In this document: positions 1 through 8,863 of the stretch, one piece after another
Layout of the letters: every line of letters begins with the position of its first letter
How positions within the stretch are numbered: position 1 is the stretch's first letter
Assembly (NCBI RefSeq): GCF_000381745.1
Contig: NZ_KB907022.1
Coordinates: forward strand, 1 to 36,491
Direction: 5' to 3'
Origin: Psychromonas ossibalaenae ATCC BAA-1528
Lineage (GTDB): Bacteria; Pseudomonadota; Gammaproteobacteria; Enterobacterales; Psychromonadaceae
DNA length: 36,491 nt
Made by a program: the position numbers and the translations under genes
The notes under the pieces: model-generated
Told to the model about the DNA's origin: nothing
The model's input: the letters and a program-made list of their open reading frames with translations, nothing else
The model's database searches: none

Positions 1-590
1 AACCAGCCTTCAACTTCACCATCGATAGAGATGCCGTTGTCATCCCAGAATGCAACAAGTTTACCAAGACCTAAAGTACCCGCTAAAGAACAAGCTTCAT
101 GGGAGATACCTTCCATCAGACAGCCGTCACCTAGGAAAGTGTAAGTGTAATGATCAACAATATCGTGACCTTCACGGTTGAACTGCGCAGCTAAAGATTT
201 TTCAGCAATCGCCATACCAACAGCGTTAGTAACACCCTGGCCTAGAGGGCCGGTTGTTGTTTCTACACCCGGCGTGTACTCGTATTCCGGGTGACCTGGA
301 GTTTTAGAATGTAACTGGCGGAAAGATTTAAGATCATCGATTGACAGATCGTAACCCGATAAATGTAATAGAGAATAGATCAGCATTGAACCGTGCCCGT
401 TAGACAGTACAAAACGATCTCGGTCAGCCCACTGCGGGTTAGTCGGGTTGTGGTTTAAGAAATCACGCCATAATACTTCTGCGATATCAGCCATACCCAT
501 TGGTGCTCCTGGGTGACCTGAATTGGCTTTTTGAACGGCGTCCATGCTTAGGGCTCGAATTGCGTTAGCTAGCTCTTGACGAGATGGCAT
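1..590 (-). CDS. tkt: Transketolase, N-terminal part (cut by window edge)
   Basis: First 196 codons of a transketolase, the thiamine-diphosphate enzyme that moves two-carbon units in the non-oxidative pentose phosphate pathway. The translated start reads [20 protein letters not shown], followed by the conserved [11 protein letters not shown] stretch, SNGHGSML, a TGPLGQG motif and the ThDP/metal-binding GDGCLMEG segment, all in the order known for E. coli TktA. The start ATG (588-590) has a good AGGAGA ribosome site just upstream. The C-terminal two thirds of the gene lie outside the window. It is transcribed away from the nucleoside genes upstream and has its own 400-bp leader region. Together with talB at 7873 it would process pentose phosphates released from nucleosides; tktA versus tktB cannot be decided. 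Confidence 0.97.
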   Translation of the reverse strand, partial: MPSRQELANAIRALSMDAVQKANSGHPGAPMGMADIAEVLWRDFLNHNPTNPQWADRDRFVLSNGHGSMLIYSLLHLSGYDLSIDDLKSFRQLHSKTPGHPEYEYTPGVETTTGPLGQGVTNAVGMAIAEKSLAAQFNREGHDIVDHYTYTFLGDGCLMEGISHEACSLAGTLGLGKLVAFWDDNGISIDGEVEGW

Positions 591-668
591 CTGTTTCTCC
601 TGGTCTGTTTAAGTTGTGTATAAAATAAAAAATTATAAACATTTAAATGTCAGCTTTTCCGAACATAC

Positions 669-684
669 TGTGAATATGATCAGG
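669..684. promoter_or_regulatory. Possible CRP-like site upstream of tkt
   Basis: TGTGA, six bases, then TCAGG: the left half is perfect and the right half matches three of five bases of the TGTGA-N6-TCACA consensus. It lies about 80 bp upstream of the tkt start codon. A single partial match of this quality can occur by chance. Confidence 0.25.
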
Positions 685-714
685 AAATAATTCCCTGCTG
701 ACATGCTGTGAATT

Positions 715-744
715 GATTAATTGAAATTAGTTTATTTATTAAGC
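715..744. repeat. 30-bp direct repeat, left copy
   Basis: This 30-base segment (starting GATTAATTGAAAT, ending TTTATTAAGC) recurs in the same orientation at 9126-9155 with a single T/C difference. Flanking bases are unrelated. This copy lies about 125 bp upstream of tkt; the other lies 20 bp upstream of the XapX-like gene. See findings. Confidence 0.9.
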
Positions 745-941
745 GGTGCAGAAAATGAGATCTAGATCGACCCAATCGTTATTACTTTCATCTTATCCGC
801 TATGTTTACAAAACGTGTGGTTTTTTGGCTGGTGCTGATATTTTCGACTAAAAACGCAGTAAAAACAGGCGTATGTGGTTTGTGCTGCTGTTAAGGCGGA
901 CGGGACAAAAATTGGATTTACAATGAAAAACAGGCGGGGGT

Positions 942-984
942 AAAGCTGGTAAGTAAGCAGAAAATCTGCTTACTTACCAGCTTT
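942..984. terminator. Perfect 20-bp hairpin, terminator after cdd
   Basis: Perfect 20-bp inverted repeat (942-961 and 965-984) around an AAA loop, starting 10 bp beyond the cdd stop codon. On the plus strand four Ts follow the stem; on the minus (cdd) strand the tail is only T-rich within the stem base (TTT, then A and Cs), so it is a strong structure with a weak U tract. Confidence 0.75.
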
Positions 985-993
985 TGGGAGCGG

Positions 994-1395
994 CTATAAT
1001 TCAGCGCCTAAAAACGCATGTGGTAATAATTCCGCAATGGTGAAATTTTCCACATCTGATTCAGATGCATAACAGTAAACCATTGCATCATTAGCAGACT
1101 GTTCAGCAATAACCTGACGGCATGAACCGCAAGGATAAGCTTTTACCAGTAACTTCTCTGAATTACGGCCTAATACATGTACTTCTTTAACATCACCGAT
1201 TTTTGCGCCTTCAGTTACCGCTGTCTGCAGGGCATTTCGTTCAGCGCAGTTAGTGGTCGGGTAGGCTGCAGATTCTACATTAACGCCTTTATAAACTTTA
1301 TTATCTTCGGTAACAACAATTGCCGCTACGTTAAAGCCGGAGTAGGGTGCCGATGACATATCCAGCAGTGTATTTAATTCATTGAAGTAGTTCAT
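994..1395 (-). CDS. cdd: Cytidine deaminase, short tetrameric type
   Basis: Deaminates cytidine and deoxycytidine to uridine and deoxyuridine in the cytoplasm. At 133 residues it belongs to the small homotetrameric class (as in Bacillus), not the about 294-residue dimeric E. coli form. Zinc and catalytic residues are visible: C50-A-E52 in TNCAERNAL (E52 the proton shuttle) and C89/C92 in PCGSCRQ. The N-terminal APYSGFNVAA segment matches the substrate-binding region of the family. The ATG lies 4 bp after the stop of the upstream gene at 1400 and its ribosome site overlaps that gene's end, so the two are probably translationally coupled. It belongs functionally with the deo, nupC and tsx genes upstream. 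Confidence 0.96.
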   Translation of the reverse strand: MNYFNELNTLLDMSSAPYSGFNVAAIVVTEDNKVYKGVNVESAAYPTTNCAERNALQTAVTEGAKIGDVKEVHVLGRNSEKLLVKAYPCGSCRQVIAEQSANDAMVYCYASESDVENFTIAELLPHAFLGAEL

Positions 1396-1399
1396 ATTT

Positions 1400-2023
1400 T
1401 CATAATCTCTTTATATAAGTGCGAGAATCGCTTTCTGACTGCTTAATAAAGCCCATCTTCTCAAGGTAAAAGCAGTGCTCATCATTGTCGGCAAATGCTT
1501 TTAATGTATTGATCCCTTTAGCTTTCATAAACTCAGGGTGAGTATTGTAATAATAGCTGCCGAGTTTAAAGTCGCGGTACCGCGGGATGACGTAATCCAG
1601 CATAATTGTAAAAACACCATCTTCTTCTATTTGTCCGGTAAGCAGTCCGGCAATATTGTTATCGCGTAACATATAAAATGATGTTCCGGCTTCTTTTAAT
1701 TTTTCCAGGGTTATCTGTTTTTCAATATCATTTTGATTAACACTAATAAAATGTTGAAAATATTCTGAATTATTGGAAGCTGAAATTATTTTGAATTCTT
1801 CTTTGCTGTTGTATAACTGATAAAGATAATAAACATTAATGCATGCAATGCTTAGATTCATCACCATGGTCGGAGCTGAACCTATAAAGTAAGCAAAGGA
1901 AGCGAAAAGCAGACAGCCTATAAAATTAATGACCCTCAATTTGATAATTGAACTCATGGTTAATGAGACCAAAACTACCATTGAAGCTAGATATCCGTAC
2001 CACTCTACCCAATCAAATTCCAT
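1400..2023 (-). CDS. Membrane protein with C-terminal acetyltransferase-like domain
   Basis: 207 residues. I chose the ATG at 2021-2023 because AAGGAGA lies 7 bp upstream; an in-frame ATG 11 codons earlier has no such site. The N-terminal about 75 residues carry two or three hydrophobic segments (GYLASMVVLVSLTMSSI, VINFIGCLLFASFAYFIG, then MNLSIACINVYYLYQLY). The soluble remainder resembles a GNAT-type fold: a predicted strand block (TFIMLDYV-like region) and the C-terminal CFYLEKMGF motif typical of N-acetyltransferases, but I cannot see a clear acetyl-CoA pyrophosphate loop. I recall similar proteins in Shewanella and Vibrio without an assigned function. Co-transcription with cdd is likely from the 4-bp spacing; whether that reflects a nucleoside-related role is unknown. 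Confidence 0.8.
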   Translation of the reverse strand: MEFDWVEWYGYLASMVVLVSLTMSSIIKLRVINFIGCLLFASFAYFIGSAPTMVMNLSIACINVYYLYQLYNSKEEFKIISASNNSEYFQHFISVNQNDIEKQITLEKLKEAGTSFYMLRDNNIAGLLTGQIEEDGVFTIMLDYVIPRYRDFKLGSYYYNTHPEFMKAKGINTLKAFADNDEHCFYLEKMGFIKQSESDSRTYIKRL

Positions 2024-2483
2024 AATGATTCTCCTTGAGGTCTGCTTTAGATACACCTGATCCGTTAGGTATATCTTAGTCTATTATCTACATTTTATTA
2101 AAGATCCTGTCAGCGTATGCGGCGGAAAACCTATGTTTCAGGTTTCGGATTATCCGCTGCGCAGATAACAACGCGCTGAACAGCACGTTCAGCTGCAGTG
2201 AACTGCGTTTCTGTACGGGCATGGATCATTGCCGATTGCTGTAAACTGGTTTAGACCTACTGCATAATCAACGCTGTCAGTAAACGTTATTGATTCTAAC
2301 TCCTGAGATACCAGTGCGATAAATAGGTGTTTGGGGCGGGGTTTTAAAGCATTTTAGGCCGATAGAGTTTTTACAGGCGGAACTATGTCTGCACAGAATC
2401 TGAAGCGGTAAAACAGTTTGAAAAGCCGCAGCACTCTGAATGAGTACCTACTTAAGGAGTTGCTGTGATTAAATAAATAATAT
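2024..2483. other. Intergenic region with possible decayed coding segment
   Basis: About 460 bp between the tsx terminator and the membrane-protein gene, with no intact gene. On the minus strand, 2338 to about 2240 reads as a plausible protein segment (IALVSQELESITFTDSVDY and on), then a frame change near 2230 continues as MIHARTETQFTAAERAVQRV to a stop at 2131. Base composition resembles neighbouring genes. A perfect 7-bp inverted repeat GCTGAAC/GTTCAGC sits at 2175-2193. I do not recognise the family. Confidence 0.4.
2131..2338 (-). pseudogene. Possible frameshifted gene remnant
   Basis: Two consecutive minus-strand reading segments in different frames look like coding sequence when joined near 2230: the first contains LVSQELESITFTDSVDYAV, the second HARTETQFTAAERAVQRVV. 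No start codon is clear, and an in-frame stop precedes the first segment. It is short and I could not name a family, so it may be chance. Confidence 0.25.
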
Positions 2484-2507
2484 GGGAGGGCGGCGAGCCG
2501 CTCTCCC
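2484..2507 (-). terminator. GC-rich hairpin, terminator after tsx
   Basis: Inverted repeat GGGAG-x-GCGGC/GCCGC-x-CTCCC, 25 bp beyond the tsx stop codon. On the minus strand it is followed by an A/T-rich tract (ATATTATTTATTT), fitting the end of a minus-strand deo/tsx transcript. Confidence 0.75.
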
Positions 2508-2532
2508 GGATGCATCTATTATTAAGTTCTAT

Positions 2533-3351
2533 TTAGAACTTGTAAGTTGCAGATACGTAATGGCTGAAGCCAGTTGTGTCTGCACCAGGCCATGCACTTT
2601 CATCTTTCAGGCCGTAAACATTTTTGTATGCTTTCAGGCCGTAACCTACAGCAAAGCGGTCTGAATGCCAGTAGATACCGTTAAACATGTTGCCGCCGTC
2701 AGCTGATTTACCTTCTGCTGAATCCATACCGAACTGCCAGTCGATGTAACCCTGGTAAGAAATGAATGAACCGTTTTCAAAGAAGAAGAAAGGTTTAAAC
2801 CAGTTTGTTGATGCATGGAAACCATCCCACTCACTGCGACCGATTTCGTAATGAGCCATTAAGTTTAAACCGACTTTACCTAACCAAGGTACCATTACAT
2901 CAGAACCAAGACCGATATTAGCATTGTTTACTACGTCATTACCGCTCCAGTTCATCAATGTTGCAATGTATAACTCTTGTACTGGACCGAAAGACAGATC
3001 TTTACCTGTTAAACCGTCAAGCGACATACGAGGTGCAAATTTCATGAACATTTTTTCATTACTGTCAACACCATTGGCTTTCTTTTGGCCGCTGTCTTGG
3101 CTTAGGTTGAATACATCAACGTAGCCGTACAGATCCCAGATGCCAGAGCGACCGCCGAATTCCATTTCCAGGTAATCGTGATCTTCCTTAGTAGCACCTT
3201 CAGAAGTTGGTATTTCACCAAATGAGTACATTGCATTGAACTGCAGCCATTTGTAGTCGTTTTTATGAGTGTCGCCATCGCTGTAATCAGCAGCGAAAGC
3301 AGAAGTTGACGATAAAGCCAGTACACTAAGGGCTAAAAGAGACTTGCGCAT
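2533..3351 (-). CDS. tsx: Tsx/OmpK-family nucleoside channel, outer membrane
   Basis: 272-residue outer-membrane beta-barrel of the nucleoside-specific channel family. The start is set by AAGGAAA upstream of the ATG at 3349-3351, which gives a textbook signal peptide (MRKSLLALSVLALSSTSAFA, cleavage before ADYSDGD). Upstream in-frame ATGs would bury that signal. The mature protein shows the family's N-terminal DYKWLQFNAMYSFG, many alternating aromatic strands, and a terminal YKF suited to barrel assembly. It would let nucleosides across the outer membrane ahead of NupC. It lies 148 bp after deoD on the same strand and ends at the terminator at 2484, so it is probably the last gene of the deo transcript or has its own promoter in the gap. 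Confidence 0.92.
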   Translation of the reverse strand: MRKSLLALSVLALSSTSAFAADYSDGDTHKNDYKWLQFNAMYSFGEIPTSEGATKEDHDYLEMEFGGRSGIWDLYGYVDVFNLSQDSGQKKANGVDSNEKMFMKFAPRMSLDGLTGKDLSFGPVQELYIATLMNWSGNDVVNNANIGLGSDVMVPWLGKVGLNLMAHYEIGRSEWDGFHASTNWFKPFFFFENGSFISYQGYIDWQFGMDSAEGKSADGGNMFNGIYWHSDRFAVGYGLKAYKNVYGLKDESAWPGADTTGFSHYVSATYKF

Positions 3352-3499
3352 AGTTATTTCCTTATTTAAGTTTAATAAATAATCATCATCAATGATGTTA
3401 TTTGTTTTATCTATTACTTGCGTAATACTTACCAATCTACCCAAGGTCTTTTTGAATATGGTTTCCCGTATTGCTGGTACCTTGGATTTCAAGTTCTTG

Positions 3500-4210
3500 T
3501 TATTCTGCTACCACAGAATCCAGAGCAATGATTATCATTTCATTGAAACTGTTTTGTCTTTCATCAGAAGTTGATTTTTCACCAGTACGGATATGGTCCG
3601 ATACAGTTAAAATACACAGCGCTTTAGCGCCTTCTTCTGCAGCAACTGCAAATAGACCTGCAGCTTCCATTTCTACACCTAGAATATTGTATTTTTCTAG
3701 TGTATCAAATACTTCCGGCTCTGGCGTGTAGAAGGTATCAGCTGAGAAGATGTTACCAACTTTAGCTTCGATACCATGTGCACGTGCAGAGTTTACTGCT
3801 TTTTCTAGCAGACCGTAATCTGCGATTGCAGCATAGTCATGTCCGGCAAAACGGATACGGTTTGCTTTTGAGTCTGTTGATGCACCCATACCGATAACAA
3901 CATCAAGAAGCTTAATATCTGGGCTTACAGCACCACAGCTTCCTACACGGATTAGGTTTTTAACACCGTATTCACGGATTAATTCAGTTGCATAGATAGA
4001 GCAAGAAGGGATACCCATGCCGCTGCCCATTACTGAAATACGTTTACCTTTATAAGTACCGGTAAAACCTAGCATGTTACGTACGTCTGTTACCTGTACT
4101 ACATCTTCTAAAAAAGTTTCTGCAATATATTTAGCACGTAAAGGGTCGCCTGGAAGTAAAACTGTTTCTGCAAAAGCGCCGTCTACTGCATTAATATGAG
4201 GTGTTGCCAT
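3500..4210 (-). CDS. deoD: Purine nucleoside phosphorylase
   Basis: 236-residue hexameric PNP that phosphorolyses purine (deoxy)nucleosides to base plus (deoxy)ribose-1-phosphate. I take the ATG at 4208-4210, giving MATPHINA as in E. coli DeoD, with GGAGA 8 bp upstream; an in-frame ATG five codons earlier lacks a site. Visible family motifs are [16 protein letters not shown] (phosphate binding, G21/R25), [24 protein letters not shown] (ribose binding) and SDHIRTGE with the catalytic D205. It follows deoB by 106 bp containing a strong hairpin, so relative expression may differ from deoB. Confidence 0.97.
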   Translation of the reverse strand: MATPHINAVDGAFAETVLLPGDPLRAKYIAETFLEDVVQVTDVRNMLGFTGTYKGKRISVMGSGMGIPSCSIYATELIREYGVKNLIRVGSCGAVSPDIKLLDVVIGMGASTDSKANRIRFAGHDYAAIADYGLLEKAVNSARAHGIEAKVGNIFSADTFYTPEPEVFDTLEKYNILGVEMEAAGLFAVAAEEGAKALCILTVSDHIRTGEKSTSDERQNSFNEMIIIALDSVVAE

Positions 4211-4274
4211 TTTATCATTCTCCATCTATTTATTTAAAAAGCCGCCTAAGCCGTAAGCCCCGGCGTCTTTAGTT

Positions 4275-4301
4275 ACTGCAGAGGTAAAATTCCCCTGCAG
4301 T
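4275..4301 (-). promoter_or_regulatory. Hairpin between deoB and deoD
   Basis: 10-bp stem (4275-4284 with 4292-4301; fully paired in minus-strand RNA if one G-U is allowed) around a 7-base loop, with CTGCAG in both arms. It starts 16 bp after the deoB stop codon. There is no U tract, so RNA stabilisation or processing is more likely than termination. Confidence 0.5.
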
Positions 4302-4316
4302 AGGTTTAGGTCTTAA

Positions 4317-5564
4317 TTACTTAAAAATACTTTTACCGTACTCTAGGTCTGGTAAATTATGGTGCTCGGCGATGGTCTGGCCGATATCCGCGAAAGTATC
4401 ACGCAGGCCTACTGAGCCGGCTTTAACCGATTTTCCGTAGACAATAACCGGGATATGTTCACGAGTATGATCTGTGCCTTCCCAGGTAGGATCACAACCG
4501 TGATCGGCAGTGATGATAAGAAGATCTTCATCATCCAGCTCTGCAAGTATTTCCGGTAAACGTTTATCAAAATATTCTAGAGCAGCTGCATAACCAGAAA
4601 CATCACGACGATGTCCGAAATCAGCATCAAAGTTCACAAAGTTAGTGAAAATAATGCTCTGATCGCCGGCTTGTTTCAGCTCATTTAAGCTTGCATTAAA
4701 CAGTTCTTCGATACCGTTTGCTTTAGTGGCTTTAGTAATACCCTGAGCCGCAAAAATATCTGAAATCTTACCGATGCTGACTACGTCACCGCCAGAGTCT
4801 TTCATTTTATCAAGCAGAGTCGGCGACGGTGGAACAACCGAGTAATCATGGCGGTTGCCGGTACGCGCAAAGTTGCTGCTGTTTGTGCCGTCGAATGGAC
4901 GAGCAATAACACGGCCGATATGATATTCATCAACCAGTTCACGTGCGATTGCACATAGTTCGTAAAGGCGCTCAACACCGAAGCTTTCTTCATGACAGGC
5001 AATCTGGAAAACACTGTCTGCAGAAGTATAAAAAATAGGCTTGCCGGTTTTGATGTGTTCTTCACCAAGCTCTTCAAGAATGATAGTGCCCGATGAATGA
5101 CAGTTACCTAAGTATCCAGGTAAATCTGCACGTTTAACTAATTCATCAAGGAGCTCCTGAGGGAAGCTGTCTTGTTTTTTCTTAAAGTATCCCCAGTCAA
5201 ATAACACAGGTACGCCGGTGATTTCCCAGTGACCGCTTGATGTGTCTTTGGCTGTTGAGATCTCTTTTGCAAAGCCGTAAGCAGCTGTTGGCTCAACAGA
5301 TTTGTCTAAACCGGCAGGAAAAATACCTGAGCTTTCTTCACAAGCTCGGCCAAGACCCAGTTTGTTCATATTCGGGATAGTAAGCGGACCTTGGCGTCCG
5401 TTGTCTGCCTGACCTTCTGCACATAGTTTAGCTATATGGCCTAGTGTATTTGAACCGGCATCATTGAACTGGCTGCCGTCTGGGCGTGTACCGGTAAACT
5501 GGTCTGCATCTGCCGATGAGCCGACACCAAAAGAATCAAGTAATAAGATAAGTGTGCGTTTCAT
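4317..5564 (-). CDS. deoB: Phosphopentomutase
   Basis: 415 residues, normal for the alkaline-phosphatase-superfamily phosphopentomutase that converts (deoxy)ribose-1-phosphate to the 5-phosphate with Mn2+. Metal and phosphate-handling motifs are present: N-terminal [14 protein letters not shown], the [11 protein letters not shown] segment holding the phosphorylatable Thr, and the C-terminal [19 protein letters not shown] metal cluster. Its ATG overlaps the deoC stop codon by one base (TAATG), implying translational coupling. In the classical operon order deoA stands between deoC and deoB; here it is absent. Confidence 0.98.
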   Translation of the reverse strand: MKRTLILLLDSFGVGSSADADQFTGTRPDGSQFNDAGSNTLGHIAKLCAEGQADNGRQGPLTIPNMNKLGLGRACEESSGIFPAGLDKSVEPTAAYGFAKEISTAKDTSSGHWEITGVPVLFDWGYFKKKQDSFPQELLDELVKRADLPGYLGNCHSSGTIILEELGEEHIKTGKPIFYTSADSVFQIACHEESFGVERLYELCAIARELVDEYHIGRVIARPFDGTNSSNFARTGNRHDYSVVPPSPTLLDKMKDSGGDVVSIGKISDIFAAQGITKATKANGIEELFNASLNELKQAGDQSIIFTNFVNFDADFGHRRDVSGYAAALEYFDKRLPEILAELDDEDLLIITADHGCDPTWEGTDHTREHIPVIVYGKSVKAGSVGLRDTFADIGQTIAEHHNLPDLEYGKSIFK

Positions 5565-6337
5565 TAGTAAGCCCCTTTTTCTACTGTTTTATCTGTTAAA
5601 TTTAATTCAGTTAACAGGCCTGTTAGTAGACTTGATGCACCGAAACGGAAATGATCTGTATTTACCCAGTCTTCACCCATGATGTCACGGGCAAGCTGCA
5701 TGTAATCGTAGGCTGTCTGTGCATCTTTAACGCCGCCGGCCGCTTTAAAACCAACATCAAGCCCAGACTCTTTAATCGCTTCCAGCATAACTTTGGTTGC
5801 TTCTAAAGTGGCATTCACAGGTACTTTACCCGTTGAGGTTTTAATAAAATCAGCGCCTGCATTGATACAAATCAGACTTGCTTGTTTAATTAGTTCAGGG
5901 CTCTGTAATACACCTGATTCGATAATAACTTTCAGTTTTACTTTGTCACCGCAGATTTCGCGGCACGCTTTGATCATGGTTGCGCCAATCTCGCTGTTAC
6001 CCGACATTAATGCACGATAAGGAAAAACCACATCAACTTCATCTGCGCCGTAGGCAACAGCAGCACGGGTTTCGGCTAGAGCAATCTCTAAGTCGTCATT
6101 TCCGTGTGGGAAATTTGTAACCGTCGCAATTTTAATGTGCGCGGTATTTTGTTCAGCTAATACTTTTCGAGCAATCGGAATGAAACGAGGATAGATACAC
6201 ACTGCAGCGGTGTCGCCGGCAGGTGTGTGAGCATCTGCACATAACTGAATTACTTTTTGATCAGTGTCATCGTCATTAAGCGTCGTTAGGTCCATTAACT
6301 GGATACCTTGACGAGATGCTAGTTGTAAATCACTCAT
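5564..6337 (-). CDS. deoC: Deoxyribose-phosphate aldolase
   Basis: 257-residue class I aldolase cleaving 2-deoxyribose-5-phosphate to acetaldehyde and glyceraldehyde-3-phosphate. The Schiff-base lysine is K166 in FIKTSTGK and the relay lysine K198 in [18 protein letters not shown] and LKVIIESG are typical of the DeoC clade of gammaproteobacteria. The ATG has AAGGAA upstream. It lies downstream of nupC across a 127-bp gap with two secondary structures and overlaps deoB by one base. Confidence 0.98.
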   Translation of the reverse strand: MSDLQLASRQGIQLMDLTTLNDDDTDQKVIQLCADAHTPAGDTAAVCIYPRFIPIARKVLAEQNTAHIKIATVTNFPHGNDDLEIALAETRAAVAYGADEVDVVFPYRALMSGNSEIGATMIKACREICGDKVKLKVIIESGVLQSPELIKQASLICINAGADFIKTSTGKVPVNATLEATKVMLEAIKESGLDVGFKAAGGVKDAQTAYDYMQLARDIMGEDWVNTDHFRFGASSLLTGLLTELNLTDKTVEKGAY

Positions 6338-6371
6338 TATTTAATTCCTTTGATTTTCTGTTAGTAGAAGA

Positions 6372-6453
6372 ACCAGGCAGCTCAGAACTTGTTTCCAAGC
6401 ACCTGGTAGTTATATCAGTTACCGTAAATTATCGTTCGTTTAAAGTAACTGAT
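6372..6453 (-). promoter_or_regulatory. Two inverted repeats between nupC and deoC
   Basis: Reading the minus strand, 6453-6414 contains a 9-bp inverted repeat (ATCAGTTAC/GTAACTGAT) with a 22-base spacer, and 6407-6372 contains ACCAGG/CCTGGT enclosing a CTTG-GAAA-CAAG mini-hairpin. Neither has a U tract. They could be an operator, an attenuator or an mRNA processing site separating nupC from deoCBD; no DeoR or CytR site was recognised. Confidence 0.4.
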
Positions 6454-6464
6454 TGTTTGATAAA

Positions 6465-7730
6465 TTAAGCAACGCTCAGTGCGAAGAAGATACCTACTAG
6501 AGTTGCACTCATGAAGTTAGATAACGTACCAGCAAGAACAGCTTTAAGACCCATGCGTGCAATATCAGGGCGACGTGATGGTGCAAGTACACCTAGACCA
6601 CCAAGTAGAATTGCCATTGAAGATAAGTTTGCAAAACCACATAGAGCAACAGTAACGATTACTTGAGAGTTCATGCTTAGAGTATCTTTGATGCCGACGA
6701 AGTCGATGTAAGCAACAAACTCGTTCACTACTAATTTCTGACCTAGTAAGCTACCTACCTGTAGTGCTTCAGACCATGGAACACCGATTAGGAATGCGAT
6801 TGGCGAGAATAAGTAACCTAAGATCACTTGTAGAGTTAGTGAATCAACACCAAATACACCGCCTACTGCGCCTAAGATAGTGTTAATTAGCGCGATTAAA
6901 GCGATGAATGCGATTAACATACCACCAACGTTCAATGCTAAGTGAAGACCGTCAGATGCACCAGCAGCTGCCGCATCAATTACATTTACTGGTTTGCCGG
7001 CTGCATCAGCTTCTAGCTCTTCATCAGTTAACTGCTCCATTTCATCTTTTGGAGTATCTGTTTCTGGCTCTAAAAGTTTAGCCATTAATAGACCACCAGG
7101 TGCCGCCATAAATGATGCTGCAATCAGGTAATCAAGACTAACACCTAAAGATGCGTAACCTGCTAGTACCGCACCGGCTACCGATGCAAGACCACCGGCC
7201 ATTACTGCAAAAAGCTCTGAACGAGTCATTGTGCGGATGAACGGTTTAACAACTAACGGTGCTTCTGTTTGACCAACAAAAACGTTAGCAGCTGCTGACA
7301 TTGACTCTGTACGACTTGTACCTAGCGCTTTCTGTAGTGCACCACCAAAGATTTTGATGATGAACTGCATAATACCCATGTAGTAAAGAACAGCCATTAA
7401 TGAAGCGAAGAAGATAATGATAGGCAGTACGCGGAACGCGAATACAAAACCGCCGCCGCCGAATACTTCAAACATTTTACCGGAAACAAGACCGCCGAAA
7501 AGGAAACCAATACCAGCGTTTGCACTGTCAATAACAGCTTGAACACCGTTAGAGATACCGCCTAAGATGCTGGCACCAGATTCTGTGAATATAACAATAG
7601 CAGGTATTGTCACTTGTATCGCGAAAGCACCCCCTACCGTTCTAAGATTGATTGCTTTTCTATTGCTTGAAAATATTACCGCAATCATAATTAAGGATAG
7701 AATCCCTACTAAACCCATAACAATTTGCAT
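6465..7730 (-). CDS. nupC: NupC-type concentrative nucleoside transporter
   Basis: 421-residue inner-membrane Na+/H+-nucleoside symporter, much closer in my memory to the Vibrio cholerae CNT of known structure than to E. coli NupC. Substrate-binding motifs are intact: G153-Q154-T155-E156 followed by APLVV, the NEFVAYIDF helix and FANLSSMAILLGG. The hydrophobic profile fits eight transmembrane helices with re-entrant hairpins, and a charged loop (LLEPETDTPKDEMEQLTDEE) matches the variable cytoplasmic loop. A GGAGAG site precedes the ATG. It stands between talB and deoC and would import the nucleosides that Tsx admits. Confidence 0.95.
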   Translation of the reverse strand: MQIVMGLVGILSLIMIAVIFSSNRKAINLRTVGGAFAIQVTIPAIVIFTESGASILGGISNGVQAVIDSANAGIGFLFGGLVSGKMFEVFGGGGFVFAFRVLPIIIFFASLMAVLYYMGIMQFIIKIFGGALQKALGTSRTESMSAAANVFVGQTEAPLVVKPFIRTMTRSELFAVMAGGLASVAGAVLAGYASLGVSLDYLIAASFMAAPGGLLMAKLLEPETDTPKDEMEQLTDEELEADAAGKPVNVIDAAAAGASDGLHLALNVGGMLIAFIALIALINTILGAVGGVFGVDSLTLQVILGYLFSPIAFLIGVPWSEALQVGSLLGQKLVVNEFVAYIDFVGIKDTLSMNSQVIVTVALCGFANLSSMAILLGGLGVLAPSRRPDIARMGLKAVLAGTLSNFMSATLVGIFFALSVA

Positions 7731-7816
7731 TTTTAACTCTCCATTTTAGTTTGGCTTGACTTCAGAAAAAATTTTCTATCCGTCATTTTCATTACTGTTA
7801 TTTAAAACTAGGTGAT

Positions 7817-7849
7817 CTGCTAATGCTGAATCCAAGAATGCATTGGCAG
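7817..7849 (-). promoter_or_regulatory. Inverted repeat between talB and nupC
   Basis: CTGCTAATGC (7817-7826) and GCATTGGCAG (7840-7849) form a 10-bp stem with one mismatch and a 13-base loop, 23 bp after the talB stop. No U tract follows on the minus strand. It may be an operator or an RNA structure separating talB from nupC. Confidence 0.35.
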
Positions 7850-7872
7850 GTTGTTTACTTAACTAGAAATAA

Positions 7873-8823
7873 TTACAAACGTTCCATAATCATTGTTTCT
7901 AGTATATCTTGATCGATAGCAAAATTTCTGATGCCTTCGGCAAGTTTTTCAATCGCCATTGCATCTTGATTGTGCTGCCATAAGAACTGTGCTTCGGTTA
8001 ATGGTGCTCCTGGTGTTTTGATTTCAGTCGTAGCAGATAATTTTGTGATTACCTCTCCCTGCGTATTTTCAAGCTCTTCTAATAATTGAGGGCTGATTGT
8101 GAGTCGATCACATCCAGCTAACTCTAAAATTTCACCAGTGTTTCTGAAGCTTGCACCCATTACCACTGTTTTATAACCATGTGCTTTATAGTAGTTGTAG
8201 ATTTTTGAAACTGATATCACGCCTGGATCAGATTCTGCTGTAAAGTCACGACCTTCATTTTTCTTATGCCAGTCCATAATGCGGCCGACAAAAGGTGAAA
8301 TAAGAAATACGCCTGCTTCAGCACAAGCCTGCGCTTGAGCGAAAGAAAATAGAAGAGTTAAGTTACAGTTCACACCCTCTTTTTCTAAGATTTCAGCGGC
8401 GCGAATACCCTGCCATGTAGACGCAAGCTTGATTAAAATACGATCGTTAGTAATACCCGCATCATTATACATTTTTACCAGCTGACGTGCTTTTGCTAGA
8501 CTTGCTTCGGTGTCATAAGACAAGCGAGCATCGACTTCAGTTGAAATTCGGCCTGGAACAATGTTTAGAATTTCTTTACCAATATTCACAGCTAACATGT
8601 CACAGGCATATTGAACTTGCTGTTCTTTAATATCACTTTGTGTTTTTGCATATGCAATCGCATCGTTTATTAAAGGTGCATAACCTGCAATTTGCGCCGC
8701 CTTTAAAATAAGGGACGGATTTGTTGTTGCATCTTCAGGCTGATATTTTTGTATAGCTTCAATATCTCCTGTATCTGCAACTACAGTTGTAAGCTTGCGT
8801 AATTGGTCTAATTTACTATCCAT
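7873..8823 (-). CDS. talB: Transaldolase
   Basis: 316 residues, one shorter than E. coli TalB. It transfers the dihydroxyacetone unit between sedoheptulose-7-phosphate and glyceraldehyde-3-phosphate. The Schiff-base lysine is K132 in [13 protein letters not shown]17 (VADTGD) and E96 (ISTEVDARL) also occupy the expected catalytic positions, as do the [13 protein letters not shown] and SPFVGRI motifs. It is read in the same direction as, and just upstream of, nupC and the deo genes, where it would use the glyceraldehyde-3-phosphate and pentose phosphates they produce. The gap to the XapX-like gene upstream carries two hairpins. Confidence 0.98.
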   Translation of the reverse strand: MDSKLDQLRKLTTVVADTGDIEAIQKYQPEDATTNPSLILKAAQIAGYAPLINDAIAYAKTQSDIKEQQVQYACDMLAVNIGKEILNIVPGRISTEVDARLSYDTEASLAKARQLVKMYNDAGITNDRILIKLASTWQGIRAAEILEKEGVNCNLTLLFSFAQAQACAEAGVFLISPFVGRIMDWHKKNEGRDFTAESDPGVISVSKIYNYYKAHGYKTVVMGASFRNTGEILELAGCDRLTISPQLLEELENTQGEVITKLSATTEIKTPGAPLTEAQFLWQHNQDAMAIEKLAEGIRNFAIDQDILETMIMERL

Positions 8824-8863
8824 TGAACTAACCTTTTAATAATTAGGTATTTAAATGTTACAT

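Larger units (their letters stand above)
591..993. other. Intergenic region between cdd and tkt
   Basis: A 403-bp stretch without a supported gene. It holds the cdd-side perfect hairpin (942-984), one copy of a 30-bp repeat also found at 9126 (715-744), a possible CRP-like site (669-684), and an AT-rich segment just upstream of tkt with a TATAAT-like box on the minus strand near 633-640. Confidence 0.7.

Noticed and set aside
3352-3492. Longer Tsx protein starting upstream at 3492
   Set aside because: The added 47 residues would bury a clear signal peptide and have no ribosome site; the start at 3351 has one.
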